48,601 bases of DNA from JAVBQJ01 sp031549115 (GTDB lineage Bacteria > Verrucomicrobiota > Lentisphaeria > Victivallales > Victivallaceae): contig JAVBQJ010000124.1 in the NCBI GenBank assembly GCA_031549115.1, forward strand, positions 1 through 48,601, read 5' to 3'. The notes beneath the pieces were generated by a model, which saw nothing but the letters and a program-made list of their open reading frames with translations, was not told the origin of the DNA and made no database searches. Of the stretch, positions 32,447 through 41,917 are shown one piece after another (position 1 is the first letter of the stretch; the number at the start of each line of letters is the position of its first letter). Position numbers and translations under genes: made by a program.

Positions 32447-33136
32447 ATGAAGCTCATTTTCCCAGTACTGTTATCATTTCTCTGCCACATAACTATCTGG
32501 GCGTCAATTACGGAAGCAGACTTCGGATTATTTATGGCTAATGAGGAGAAAAGCCATACTTTTCAATGGGAAAATCGCAGTTCGACGGATTTAATATTAG
32601 GAAAAATAAGATCCAGTTGCGGATGTGCCGCCATAACGCTTTCGTCCCAATTGGTCAAATCGGGAGAAACTGTCGAGATTCGCGTGAAATTACAGCCAAA
32701 TTCGCTTTCAGGGCCGTTCCACAAAATCTTTTACATTGAAACCAGTGATGTAAAGCAACGGTTTTTGAAGTTTTCGCTGAAGGGAAACGCTCAACCGCTA
32801 CTGGAAATCACTCCAACCCCGAATTACTATATAGGCGTACTGGAAGCCGGAAAAACCTATGAATATACATTCCGAATTGCTTACAAAGCTCCCGTAGTGC
32901 TTGAACTTCTGCCCGGCAACAATCCCGACCTGAAAGAGTGCCGGCTTCTGAAAAACGAGGACGGGCAACTGTTGAAAGTGGCTGTTTCCGCCGCCACCCC
33001 GGGAAGCGCTGTCGATATAAAATTATTACTCAAAATTCGCTCTCCCGATGATTGGCCCGCTATTGAATTTCAGCTTATCGGAAGAACTCAAGGTAACACA
33101 GCAGAGCCGCAAGTACCAGAAAAAACAGACCCATAA
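32447..33136 (+). CDS. Secreted DUF1573-domain protein
   Basis: 229 aa. An N-terminal signal (residues 2-18) exports the protein. The domain is an Ig-like DUF1573 module: HTFQWENRSSTDLILGKIRSSCGCAAITLSSQLVKSGETVEIRV shows the hallmark SSCGCA pair with following strands. Such proteins are common in PVC and Bacteroidetes genomes, function unknown, often near thiol chemistry. The ATG at 32447 has AAGGAT upstream. Its last 62 nt overlap, tail to tail, the end of the convergent thioredoxin-CcdA gene, which suggests linked history or opposed expression. Confidence 0.85.
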   Translation: MKLIFPVLLSFLCHITIWASITEADFGLFMANEEKSHTFQWENRSSTDLILGKIRSSCGCAAITLSSQLVKSGETVEIRVKLQPNSLSGPFHKIFYIETSDVKQRFLKFSLKGNAQPLLEITPTPNYYIGVLEAGKTYEYTFRIAYKAPVVLELLPGNNPDLKECRLLKNEDGQLLKVAVSAATPGSAVDIKLLLKIRSPDDWPAIEFQLIGRTQGNTAEPQVPEKTDP

Positions 33137-34196
33137 GCAACTTGGAAATCATGACATTCCACCTTGACAATCTCAATAAAGGCTGCATTCGAAGGCCGTA
33201 ATACACAGCTAGAAAAAGAGCGACCAACGGTAAGATAAATGCCGTATTATATAAAAATAAATATCCCCACCAGTGACTCACTTCTGCCGTATTATTGACC
33301 AAAAATAAAAGCGTCGGCAAATAGACCTGCCCGGTGCAGACGCTTTCCACTGCAGTAACCATAACCCCCAACAAAAATGTCCCGGATAAAACAAAGGCCT
33401 GTTGGCGGCGTTTCCGCATCATTCCATGAATATAATTTCTGCATGCCTCCGGTAACTTCAACCGGACAGCAGAGGCGCCGCGTACTTTAAAGAGAATTGC
33501 ATCGGCAAATGATATTGCAGCCAAAATCACCAATGCTGCTATCATTGCACCGTTGAGCACCAAACGCAATACGTTCCAGCCACTCAGCCAGCTTAGAAAC
33601 TGAAAGAGCCCGACACCAATTGCCAAATACGTTACAAAACAGGCTCCAATATATACCGCTCCCACAGCCAGAAGCCTTCGACGCGAGAACAATTTGGAGG
33701 TCAACAAGCTGAACAGAAAAACCAATGTAGCAAAAGCACACGGGTTGATGCCGTCGAGGAGTCCGGCGATCAGAACGGTGCCTAAATTGATGCGGCGCTC
33801 TAACGCCTGAATTTTCCCCTCGGAGAGTTTAGGCGCTTCTCGCGGCCCCCCTTCGAACTCCGCCCGAATAGCGGCGGCGGTATTCCGTTCGATGTGTTCC
33901 CGTCCTCCAAGGATGATTCTTTGATTGATTACCAGATAGACGTTTTCATTGGACTCCGTCCCATCACGGTCCAAGTAGGAAATCAAACGTAGAAAATTGT
34001 TTTCATCAGCCAAATCACGATATAGTACGGTATACATCTCTCCAAGCTCTTCCTGCAGTGCCGGAAGGAAGAACTGTGAAATTTTGTTGCACTCGCTGCA
34101 ATTGGTATTGAAGAAGTATTCCAACAATACTTTCTCGCTTCCCCAACTGAAGAAGCCGGACAGAACTATTACAACGATAAGATAAGACCGACTCAT
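33075..34196 (-). CDS. Thioredoxin-like / CcdA (DsbD-type) thiol-redox membrane protein
   Basis: 373 aa. Seen: a signal anchor (residues 4-16); a short thioredoxin-like domain with CxxC at NTNCSECNK (C33, C36); then six-plus TM helices of the CcdA/DsbD type with the paired cysteines in DGINPCAFA (C153) and AVESVCTGQVYLP (C287). It should carry electrons from cytosolic thioredoxin across the inner membrane to keep periplasmic thiols reduced, for example in cytochrome maturation or protein repair. Domain order is reversed compared with DsbD (thioredoxin first). It faces the DUF1573 gene, whose SSCGCA site could be its client (inference). Confidence 0.85.
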   Translation of the reverse strand: MSRSYLIVVIVLSGFFSWGSEKVLLEYFFNTNCSECNKISQFFLPALQEELGEMYTVLYRDLADENNFLRLISYLDRDGTESNENVYLVINQRIILGGREHIERNTAAAIRAEFEGGPREAPKLSEGKIQALERRINLGTVLIAGLLDGINPCAFATLVFLFSLLTSKLFSRRRLLAVGAVYIGACFVTYLAIGVGLFQFLSWLSGWNVLRLVLNGAMIAALVILAAISFADAILFKVRGASAVRLKLPEACRNYIHGMMRKRRQQAFVLSGTFLLGVMVTAVESVCTGQVYLPTLLFLVNNTAEVSHWWGYLFLYNTAFILPLVALFLAVYYGLRMQPLLRLSRWNVMISKLLMGLFFLVLAALLCYLEFFR

Positions 34197-34508
34197 ATGC
34201 CCCTGAATGCCGCAATGTGCTCACGTTTCCACTTCTCGATATAAAATAGATGCAAAAAATGAAAACGCAAACCAATCGATATTTTTCATCAGTAAATTTC
34301 GACAATTCATACAAGTTTCTTTTGAAAGCCCATCGCAACAATACAATTTAAGCAATTTTGTCGAACAATTAGGAGCTGTAGGCGATACTGAAAGATGATG
34401 GCGATGTTCTAAAATTTTAAGATACGCAAACGTACAATATTGAAATACGAAAAATCAGTAATATAGTATTGCGGTCAATGAAACAGTCAATCATATGGAA
34501 TATCGGGA
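34197..34508. promoter_or_regulatory. AT-rich intergenic region with T2SS operon promoter
   Basis: 312 nt without a gene. It holds a candidate promoter: TTGAAA at 34440-34445, 16-nt spacer, TATAGT at 34462-34467, about 40 nt before the first T2SS start codon at 34509. The rest is AT-rich and shows no other clear signal. Confidence 0.55.
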
Positions 34509-35432
34509 ATGATCATCGGACAAATTGAGTATGGCGAGGATGAGAAGTTGATTTTCTCGATATGCAAAGACAGAGAGCAGAAAACGGTTTCCCCGGATTA
34601 TTTCAAATCACAATTTTTCGACTTGATCTGGTTCTTGATTCCGGCGGTCAACACCATGATTTATGATATTCACTTGCCGGCTGTGATTCCAGCCCGGAAT
34701 CTGAGTTCCGTGCTGACCCGGGAATTGTCCTACCGACTGCCGGTGGATCCTGCCTCCGTGGTCTGGTGCTACAAGAAGCTGACGCCGCAAGATTTTCGGA
34801 TTCTGGTCATGCCCGGCCACCGCATGGAGCACTATATCGCTTTGCTGCGGCAGCATGCGTTGACGCTGGACCGGTTCGTTCCCGCGCAACTGCTGGAGCC
34901 TGATGGCCGCTTCGACACGATTTATCCGGAACTCCTGCATGTGCCGAAGGATTTGAGGGTGGTCCGTCACCGCAATTGGAAGCGGCTCTATTGGCTCCTG
35001 CTATTTTTATGCGCCACGGTTCTGGCAGGCATCGGACATGAAAAATACCGGATTTACCGTCAGGAGTCCGATAGACTGCAGGCGATCAAGACGGAATTGG
35101 CCGCTGAGTTACGGCAACTGCAAGGGCAGTTCGGAGCGCTTGCCGCCGAGCAGGAGCTGCAAAATACGTTGCGCTCCCTTTCGTTCGACCTGGAGCCATT
35201 GCTCCCCCGGCTGGAAGAGTTGAACCGGAAACTGCCTGCGCATATGTGGATCACAAATTATCTGCAAAATGGCAGTTCGATGGATATCGCCATTGAATCC
35301 CGCGAAGATGAGCCCAACTTCTACCGCCAGCTGGAAGGAACGTATTACCGGCTCATCAATCTGCGAAAAAGCCAGGGCAGCAACGGCGCCACGGTTTTTT
35401 ATGTTAAACTCAAAGGAGCCGGGCATGAATAA
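34509..35432 (+). CDS. gspL: T2SS inner-membrane protein GspL-like
   Basis: 307 aa. A PilM-PilN-type fused protein: a cytoplasmic domain (residues 1-158), one TM helix around 161-178 (RLYWLLLFLCATVLAG), a coiled coil (LQAIKTELAAELRQLQGQFGALAAEQELQ) and a periplasmic ferredoxin-like domain (PLLPRLEELNRKLPAHMWI...). In T2SS it links the GspE ATPase to the inner-membrane platform. The cytoplasmic part is shorter than in Vibrio EpsL. It begins the operon, whereas gspL sits near the end in proteobacterial gene sets. Ribosome site weak (CGGGA). Confidence 0.75.
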   Translation: MIIGQIEYGEDEKLIFSICKDREQKTVSPDYFKSQFFDLIWFLIPAVNTMIYDIHLPAVIPARNLSSVLTRELSYRLPVDPASVVWCYKKLTPQDFRILVMPGHRMEHYIALLRQHALTLDRFVPAQLLEPDGRFDTIYPELLHVPKDLRVVRHRNWKRLYWLLLFLCATVLAGIGHEKYRIYRQESDRLQAIKTELAAELRQLQGQFGALAAEQELQNTLRSLSFDLEPLLPRLEELNRKLPAHMWITNYLQNGSSMDIAIESREDEPNFYRQLEGTYYRLINLRKSQGSNGATVFYVKLKGAGHE

Positions 35433-35985
35433 ATTCCTCAGAAACCTCGGCTACATTCTGCCCGGCCTCCTGCTTGCGGGTATCGGGGTACTGCTCCTCT
35501 GCCGGCCCGGGCTGGAACTGCCGTTCGCCGCCGGACACCTGGCGGCCCGGAAACAAAACATCCGCACCCTGGAGGAGGCGATTGCCAAAGCGGCACAGGA
35601 AAACCGGAAGTTGCTGCTGGATACCCGGCAAATGCTTTCGGTCCGGGAAATGGCCGCCACCGGAAATCCGCCGCAGGATCCCGTCATCTGTTTCCGGGAG
35701 CGTCTGGAAAACGCGGGCAAACAGGCCGGTATGCTCATCCGGGCAATCGGCGATATACAGCGCCGGGAAGCGGTTCCCGGCGAACTGGAGACATTGGAGG
35801 TCAGCTTTTCCGCCGAGGGGCAAATCGACAATTTTCTGGCGTTTGCGGAAGAGCTCTGGAATCATCAGCCGCGCATCTACTGGAAAAGCCTGACGGTGAA
35901 ACCGGTGATTGCCAATGCCGCGGGCGGACTGACGCTGAACGGTGTCGCCGGTATTTTTTTATTCGGAAACGATCATGAAGAATAG
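35425..35985 (+). CDS. gspM: T2SS inner-membrane protein GspM-like (PilO-like)
   Basis: 186 aa. One N-terminal TM helix (YILPGLLLAGIGVLLLC), a coiled coil (ARKQNIRTLEEAIAKAAQENRKLLLDTRQMLS) and a periplasmic PilO/GspM-type ferredoxin-like domain with the strand LETLEVSFSAEGQIDNFLAFAEEL. The role is to bind GspL and stabilise the assembly platform. Start at 35425 with AAAGGAG; overlaps gspL by 8 nt. Confidence 0.75.
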   Translation: MNKFLRNLGYILPGLLLAGIGVLLLCRPGLELPFAAGHLAARKQNIRTLEEAIAKAAQENRKLLLDTRQMLSVREMAATGNPPQDPVICFRERLENAGKQAGMLIRAIGDIQRREAVPGELETLEVSFSAEGQIDNFLAFAEELWNHQPRIYWKSLTVKPVIANAAGGLTLNGVAGIFLFGNDHEE

Positions 35986-36481
35986 ACTGGGAATTTATAT
36001 CGGCATATTGTGTCTGGCGGTATCTTTGTTGCTGTTCTCCGCATTTTATATGCGCAGCGAAATCCCCCGGAGCGGCAGCGAAGAAGAATTCGGCTATCGG
36101 GAAAACGAGGTGCCACCGCCGGCTCCGGCCGACGTGAAAGTGGACAAGAATATATTGATCCGGCAGAACATGTTCCATCCGCTGCGCGGCGAACAACCTG
36201 CCGTGGCCACCGCGCCTGCCGCCTCTGCCAAACCGTCGCCTCCGGAACTGCTGGTATTGACCGGGGTTTTCCAATTCGACCAGACCAAGGGCGCCGTAAT
36301 TGCCGTCCCTTCGGGCGCCGGAGGCGTCGGGAATTCCGAGGTAAAACGGGTTTTCAAGCTCGGCGATGAAGTCGGTAACGGCTACACCCTGGAGCAAATA
36401 GCGCCGGATCAAGTTACGTTAACGCGAGGTAATGAACAAAAGATTTTACCTCTGAGGAAAAAGCAGGAACATACGCCATGA
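35975..36481 (+). CDS. T2SS GspC/PilP-like inner-membrane protein
   Basis: 168 aa. N-terminal TM helix (residues ~5-20), a Pro/Ala linker, and a small homology-region domain, LVLTGVFQFDQTKGAVIAV ... EVKRVFKLGDEVGNGYTLEQIAPDQVTLTRGNEQKILPL, the beta fold shared by GspC-HR and PilP, which touches the N0 domain of the secretin. No PDZ domain follows. It overlaps both neighbours by a few nt. Placed before gspD as expected. Confidence 0.75.
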   Translation: MKNRLGIYIGILCLAVSLLLFSAFYMRSEIPRSGSEEEFGYRENEVPPPAPADVKVDKNILIRQNMFHPLRGEQPAVATAPAASAKPSPPELLVLTGVFQFDQTKGAVIAVPSGAGGVGNSEVKRVFKLGDEVGNGYTLEQIAPDQVTLTRGNEQKILPLRKKQEHTP

Positions 36482-38700
36482 GGGAATGTACGCACTTATT
36501 TGCCTGGCCGGGAATGGCAATCGCCTTGTTGCTGTTCGCCGGCTGTGGAACAGCGCAGCAGGAAGAGCTGCAGAAGACGGAGGATGAACAAAAACACGCA
36601 CAGCACAAGGAGCAATGGTTCAAAGACGCCCGGGGAATCGCCTCCGAAGAGGGTTTCCTGCTGCTTGATGAAAGTGTGGAATTGCCGCCGCCCATCGACG
36701 AGGGGAAGCGCCTTCCGGTCAATCCCTACCCCGTTTATACCGCTTCGCAGGAAGCGGAGCCGGAACCGGCTTCGGAAGTTCCTCGGCTGTTTTTCGACGA
36801 CACCGTAAAATATCGGGTGGCATTCAACTTCAACAAGGCGGAAATCGCCGATGTGGTTCCGGTTTTTGCCGAAGCGCTGGGTGTTAATTACCAGCTGGCG
36901 CCCAATTTGACCGGCTCCGTCACCCTGACCCTTTCCGAGGGAATGACCAGGCGGGAAATCTGGGAATTGTTCAAATATGTGCTGCATACTGCGGGAATTT
37001 ACGTCACGACGGAGCATAATCTGATCACGTTGCGAAATCTGGACGCCGCCTCGGGCGAGAGCGAATTCGGCGATCATCCGGGCAGTCTCGAGCTGGCCGT
37101 GTTCCGCCTGAAACACATCGGCACCAAAGAAGCTTCCGCGCAACTCGGTCAATTTTTCACCAAAGGAGCCAAAGCGCTGGAGTTGGAAAACCGTAATATC
37201 GTGATTGTGCTGGATACGAAAGCGGCGATTGCCAAATTGCGTTCGATTCTGACCGAGGTGGACCAGCCTTTGCGGCACGGGTGGGCCAAAATGGTGATCC
37301 CGTGCCGTCATATCGATGCGCAAAGGCTCGCCGGCGAGCTGGGCGAAATCCTGCCGGTGTTGGGATTTCCCGTCGCCACCGGCGACAAGCCCCAACCGGA
37401 AGAGATCCATTTGCTGGCGGTGGAACGCCTGCAGATTCTGGTCGCTTCGGCGGCAAGCCGCGAGGCGCTCGACGAGTTGGGCCGTTGGGTCGGCATCCTC
37501 GACCGCGCCGATGCCGGCGATCAGGAAAAAATGTATGTTTACAACATCGTCAACGGCAATGCCGACGAGTTGATCAAGGCGATATCGGTGATGTTCCCGG
37601 TCGACGGCACCACCCTGACCCCCGGCAGCAACAGCAGCGGTACGACGGCGCAGGATGCGAAAATCGATACCCGGACGACCGGAACGGCAAAGGATGCTCC
37701 CTCATCCCATCTGGATGTCCCGGTGAAAATCTTCGCCGACGCCGTCAACGAACGGTTGTTGATTCGCACCAAACCGAAAACCTATACCATGGTGAAAGCG
37801 TTGCTGGAAAAGATCGACACCATTCCGGCACAGGTGCTGCTGCAGGTCCTGATTATCGATGTCGTGCTGAATGATTCGGTGAAGTTCGGGGTCGAATTCA
37901 TGCTGCAGGGGCAGAGCGGCGACACCGGCATGAGCGGCGGCACCAACTATGCCAATCTGGCTCCGGCGACGGGACAGAAGGCGCAGAGCGGCGGCAATTA
38001 CTACATCTTCGACTCCGACAATCCGGAGAACAAGTACGGCTATATCAACGCTCTGGCGGGAAAAACCAACATCAAGGTAGTCTCCAATCCGCAGATATTG
38101 ATCACCTCGCGCTGCGAAGCCAAAATATCGGTCGGCAGCAAGGTTCCCATCGTCAACTCCGAGATCACCAACACGCAGTCCAGCAACCTGTCCGACACCA
38201 ATCTGGTACGCAACATTCAATACCAGGACACCGGCGTGATTCTGAAGGTGACGCCGCGAATCACCCGGGGAGGACGGATTTCGATCGTCATGGACCAGAC
38301 GGTGTCCGAGGCCGACCAGAACAGCACTTCGGATATCGACTCGCCTATCATCAAGGAACAGATCATCAACACCACCATGTCGATCCGGGACGGGCAGACC
38401 ATCATCTGCGGCGGCATGATCCGGGAAAAGACTTCGGACACCATGTCCACGCTGCCGATTATCGGCGGAGTACCGTTCCTGCGCCGGTTGTTCGGCGACA
38501 GCAACATCGGTTCCGAACGCACGGAGATGATGATCCTGATTTCCGGGACCATCATCTCCGAAAACAGTCAGCTGGAAAGCCTGCTGGCAAAGTACCAGGA
38601 ATCCGTCGACACCCTGATCGAATTCAACCTGCCGCCGGAAGAACGCAAACGCAAATTGGAGCAGCAAAAGGGATTGCTTGAAACATGGTTTATCGAATAG
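36478..38700 (+). CDS. gspD: T2SS outer-membrane secretin
   Basis: 740 aa. Forms the outer-membrane channel of the T2SS. Seen: a lipoprotein signal with LFAGC (Cys at about 23), so it may reach the outer membrane by lipidation instead of a GspS pilotin; an N0 domain (VAFNFNKAEIADVVPVFAEALGVNY); N1-N3 repeats; and the C-terminal secretin domain with VSNPQILITSRCEAKISVGSKVPI, VILKVTPRITRGGRI, IICGGMIREKTSDT and PIIGGVPFLRRLFG in the standard order. The overlap with gspC- and gspE-type genes shows coupled translation. Confidence 0.93.
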   Translation: MRECTHLFAWPGMAIALLLFAGCGTAQQEELQKTEDEQKHAQHKEQWFKDARGIASEEGFLLLDESVELPPPIDEGKRLPVNPYPVYTASQEAEPEPASEVPRLFFDDTVKYRVAFNFNKAEIADVVPVFAEALGVNYQLAPNLTGSVTLTLSEGMTRREIWELFKYVLHTAGIYVTTEHNLITLRNLDAASGESEFGDHPGSLELAVFRLKHIGTKEASAQLGQFFTKGAKALELENRNIVIVLDTKAAIAKLRSILTEVDQPLRHGWAKMVIPCRHIDAQRLAGELGEILPVLGFPVATGDKPQPEEIHLLAVERLQILVASAASREALDELGRWVGILDRADAGDQEKMYVYNIVNGNADELIKAISVMFPVDGTTLTPGSNSSGTTAQDAKIDTRTTGTAKDAPSSHLDVPVKIFADAVNERLLIRTKPKTYTMVKALLEKIDTIPAQVLLQVLIIDVVLNDSVKFGVEFMLQGQSGDTGMSGGTNYANLAPATGQKAQSGGNYYIFDSDNPENKYGYINALAGKTNIKVVSNPQILITSRCEAKISVGSKVPIVNSEITNTQSSNLSDTNLVRNIQYQDTGVILKVTPRITRGGRISIVMDQTVSEADQNSTSDIDSPIIKEQIINTTMSIRDGQTIICGGMIREKTSDTMSTLPIIGGVPFLRRLFGDSNIGSERTEMMILISGTIISENSQLESLLAKYQESVDTLIEFNLPPEERKRKLEQQKGLLETWFIE

Positions 38701-40289
38701 CGGAAAACGTATCGGCCCAGGCCGTCGCTCCGATACTCACGGCCATCGAAGCCCGTTGCTCCGAGTACCGGAAAATTCTGGACACCGGCGTAACGCCCCG
38801 GGAAGCCGACCGGATATTGGTGGAGCGCGGCTTGCTCAGCGAGAACGACATTCTGCAGGTTTATTGTGACGTGCTGCAACTGACGCCGTTCGACGAAGAC
38901 GAGTGTGTGGTTCCGGGAAAATTTCCCGGCATTCAAATGGATTATCTGCTCAATTTCGGACTGCTGCCGTACCGCTGGGATGAACAGCGCGTGGAAGTGT
39001 TGAGCAGTTCGCCTTACGATCTGGAGACGCATCGCGAAGAGTTCCGGAATTTTTTCGGCGTGGAATTGCATTTCGCGCTGGTGCGCCACAGTCTGGTGGA
39101 GCGGCTCATTCACGAAGTGTATCAACTCGCCGACACCGCTGCTTCAAACGAGGAAGACAACGAGCAGAGATTGCGCCAGCTGGCCGGAGACGCCAAAGTG
39201 GTACGCCTCGTCAATGAGATGCTGTCGCAGGCGCTGGAACAGGGCGCCAGCGATATCCATGTGGAACCGGAAGAAAATCAGATGGTCATCCGTTTCCGGG
39301 TCGACGGCATCCTGCATAAATATCTGACGGCTCCGGCAAGCGATTATCCGGCGGTGGCCTCCCGGGTCAAGTTGATCGGCAACCTGAATATTGCCGAAAG
39401 CCGCCTGCCCCAGGACGGCAGAACCCACTTTCAGCTCGGAGCGCACGATATTGATATCCGCATCAGCACCATTCCGGTGATGAATGGCGAGAGCATTGTT
39501 TTGCGGCTGCTGCGCAAGGATTCCATGCGTTTCGATCTCGGCGAACTCGGCATGAACGGCGCCATGCAGGAAAAATTCGAAACGCTGATCGAAATTCCCC
39601 ACGGCATTATTCTGGTGGTCGGCCCCACCGGCTCCGGGAAGACCACCACCCTCTACAGCGTCATGAACCGGCTCAACAACGCCGAACGGAAAATCATCAC
39701 CATCGAAGACCCCGTCGAATACCAGTTGCCGGGGCTGAGTCAGATGCAGATCAACCACAAAATCGGCCTGTCGTTCGCCTCCGGGCTGCGGCATATTGTC
39801 CGTCAGGACCCGGATGTGATCCTGGTCGGTGAAATCCGCGACCGCGAAACCGCCGATATCGCGATCAACGCCGCGTTGACCGGCCACCTGGTATTGAGTA
39901 CGCTGCATACCAACGATGCTGTCGGCGCGATCACCCGGCTGGAAGATATGGGAGTGGAAAGTTTTCTGATTGCCTCCGTTCTGTTCGGCGTACTGTCGCA
40001 GCGACTGGCCAGAAAAAGCTGTCGGATCTGCGGCGGCACCGGTATCATGGGCGGAAACAAATGCAAAATCTGCAGCGGCACCGGTTACAAAGGGCGTATG
40101 GGCATTTACGAACTGCTGCTTGTCGACGACGAACTGCGAACCGCGATCACCGATCGGCAGCCGGGAGCGCGGATTTACGATATCGCCGTGAACAACGGCA
40201 TGGTGCCGTTACTGGAAGACGGTTACGCCAAGGCCGCGGACGGAATCACCACCAGATCCGAGATTCTGCGAATCGCGGCAGGGACTTGA
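38685..40289 (+). CDS. gspE: T2SS ATPase GspE
   Basis: 534 aa. Cytosolic hexameric ATPase that powers pseudopilus assembly. Seen: an N-terminal MshEN-like domain; Walker A VVGPTGSGKTTTLYS near residue 313; an Asp box; Walker B DPDVILVGEIRDRETA; the His box STLHTNDA; and a four-cysteine zinc motif CRICGGTG...CKICSGTG (residues ~447-466), a feature of T2SS/T4P-type ATPases. Overlaps gspD by 16 nt. All catalytic motifs are intact. Confidence 0.95.
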   Translation: MVYRIAENVSAQAVAPILTAIEARCSEYRKILDTGVTPREADRILVERGLLSENDILQVYCDVLQLTPFDEDECVVPGKFPGIQMDYLLNFGLLPYRWDEQRVEVLSSSPYDLETHREEFRNFFGVELHFALVRHSLVERLIHEVYQLADTAASNEEDNEQRLRQLAGDAKVVRLVNEMLSQALEQGASDIHVEPEENQMVIRFRVDGILHKYLTAPASDYPAVASRVKLIGNLNIAESRLPQDGRTHFQLGAHDIDIRISTIPVMNGESIVLRLLRKDSMRFDLGELGMNGAMQEKFETLIEIPHGIILVVGPTGSGKTTTLYSVMNRLNNAERKIITIEDPVEYQLPGLSQMQINHKIGLSFASGLRHIVRQDPDVILVGEIRDRETADIAINAALTGHLVLSTLHTNDAVGAITRLEDMGVESFLIASVLFGVLSQRLARKSCRICGGTGIMGGNKCKICSGTGYKGRMGIYELLLVDDELRTAITDRQPGARIYDIAVNNGMVPLLEDGYAKAADGITTRSEILRIAAGT

Positions 40290-40294
40290 ATGTC

Positions 40295-41491
40295 ATGAAG
40301 TTTTATTACCGGGTCATGAATCATCAAGGGGTGCGGCAGGATATCGAACTCGACGCCGCCGACTCCGCATCCGCATTGCGGTCATTGAAAAAGATGGGAC
40401 ATACGCTGCTGAAGGAGCTGCCGGCCCCGCAAGCCGGCGGCCGGAGCTCCTGGTACAAACCGGCCCGGAAATTCGATGTCAAAAATTTTGCCGATCAGCT
40501 GAGTCCGCTGCTGGACGCCAATATTCCGCTCGAGAAGGCCTTGAGCGTCATTGAAGACGGATGCCCGACCGCGTCCGACCGGGCGGTCATCGAAAGGCTG
40601 CGCCGAGGACTGCATGAAGGCAAGCGCTTTTCCGCTCTGACTCGGGAAGAGCCGCAGAATTTTCCTTCGCTGTTTTCCAGCCTGATCGAAGTCGGCGAGG
40701 AATCCGGCTGCATGGCCGAGGTCACCCGGGAGCTGCGGCGGTTTCTGAAAGAGAGCAAAGACTTCCGAAACTTCGTCGTCACCAGCTCCATCTATCCGGC
40801 CATCGTCATTGCCGTAACTTTGATCGTGTTGATTCTGTTGTTTACGGTTTTCGTGCCGCGTTTCGCCAAGATTTTCGAGGAGCTGGGGCGGGAAATGCCG
40901 CTCCTGACGCGGATCATGCTGCAACTCGGCGCCGTATTTCAGGCAGTATGGTGGCTTTGGCCGCTGTTGATTGCGGTGACGGCATGGGGGATAAAGAAAT
41001 ACCGCCGCCACCCGCTGCTCCGCCATTATCAGGCGAAAACCCTGCTGGCGGCGCCGATCCTGAACGGCATCGTCATTTCCATCGAAATGAGCCGCTTCAT
41101 CCGGACCTTGTCCATCATGCTCAAAAGACAGGTCAAAGTGCTGACGGCGATCGGCATCTCCAGGCGGATTTTCGACAATGTTATCATCGCCGAAGACTTT
41201 TCCGGACTGGAGGCGGGGTTGTCGCGCGGAGAACGGCTTTCCGAGATTTTTCGGCAAAGCCGCTATATGCCGCAGGGCAGCGTCGCCATGCTGAAAATTG
41301 CCGAAGAGTCCGGCGATCTGGGCGAAATGCTGGAGCGCATCGCGTTGGAAGAGGAGGAGAGAACGCGGACCAGGGTGCAGCGGCTTCTGGCTTTTCTCGA
41401 ACCGGTGATCATTCTGATTCTGGCCTTTGTGGTTTTGCTGGTGGTTTTGTCGATTTTTCTGGCAATTACGGAAATGAACGTTATAAAATAA
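40295..41491 (+). CDS. gspF: T2SS inner-membrane platform protein GspF
   Basis: 398 aa. Polytopic membrane platform of the pseudopilus machine. Seen: two T2SSF repeats, FADQLSPLLDANIPLEKALSVIED with RGLHEGKRFS and EVGEESGCMAEV in the first, and MSRFIRTLSIMLKRQVKVLTAI with ISRGERLSEIF-like and KIAEESGDLGEMLERIALEEEE in the second; three TM helices (IYPAIVIAVTLIVLILLFTVF and others, plus a C-terminal one ending FLAITEMN). The start at 40295 (MKFYYRVMNHQG) follows the gspE stop by 5 nt. Confidence 0.92.
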   Translation: MKFYYRVMNHQGVRQDIELDAADSASALRSLKKMGHTLLKELPAPQAGGRSSWYKPARKFDVKNFADQLSPLLDANIPLEKALSVIEDGCPTASDRAVIERLRRGLHEGKRFSALTREEPQNFPSLFSSLIEVGEESGCMAEVTRELRRFLKESKDFRNFVVTSSIYPAIVIAVTLIVLILLFTVFVPRFAKIFEELGREMPLLTRIMLQLGAVFQAVWWLWPLLIAVTAWGIKKYRRHPLLRHYQAKTLLAAPILNGIVISIEMSRFIRTLSIMLKRQVKVLTAIGISRRIFDNVIIAEDFSGLEAGLSRGERLSEIFRQSRYMPQGSVAMLKIAEESGDLGEMLERIALEEEERTRTRVQRLLAFLEPVIILILAFVVLLVVLSIFLAITEMNVIK

Positions 41492-41504
41492 GGAGTATCG
41501 GACC

Positions 41505-41915
41505 ATGAAAAAACAGCCTTTCACCATGATCGAAATGATCGTCGTGGTGGTAATCATCGCCACCCTGGCGGGAATCGCCACCCCGCTGTACTTCAACCAC
41601 GTGAAGACGTCCCGGATCAGCACGGCGAAAATGCAGATCGCGATGTTCGAGCAGGGAGTATTCAACTATCGGCTGGAGGTGCGGAAGCTGCCGGAAACCC
41701 TGAACGATCTGATCAAAAACAATCATGCCGAGAAGAAGTGGAAGGGCCCCTATATCAAGGGCGGTCTCATCCCCAAGGACCCCTGGGGCAACGATTACAT
41801 TTATAAGAGGCCCGGCGAGCACGGCGAATTCGACATCATCAGCTACGGCGCCGACGGCGTTCCCGGAGGCGAGGATGAAAACGCGGATATCGGCAACTGG
41901 AACGTCGAGGAATAA
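41505..41915 (+). CDS. gspG: T2SS major pseudopilin GspG
   Basis: 136 aa. Main subunit of the pseudopilus. Seen: an N-terminal hydrophobic helix FTMIEMIVVVVIIATLAGIATPLYF with Glu5 (mature numbering), GspG strand WKGPYIKGGLIPKDPWGNDYIYK (the classic PxDPWGxxY motif) and YGADGVPGGEDENADIGNW (calcium-binding-type loop). Odd: the residue before F (position -1) is Pro, not the Gly normally needed by prepilin peptidase. RBS AAGGAG. Confidence 0.95.
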   Translation: MKKQPFTMIEMIVVVVIIATLAGIATPLYFNHVKTSRISTAKMQIAMFEQGVFNYRLEVRKLPETLNDLIKNNHAEKKWKGPYIKGGLIPKDPWGNDYIYKRPGEHGEFDIISYGADGVPGGEDENADIGNWNVEE

Positions 41916-41917
41916 CG

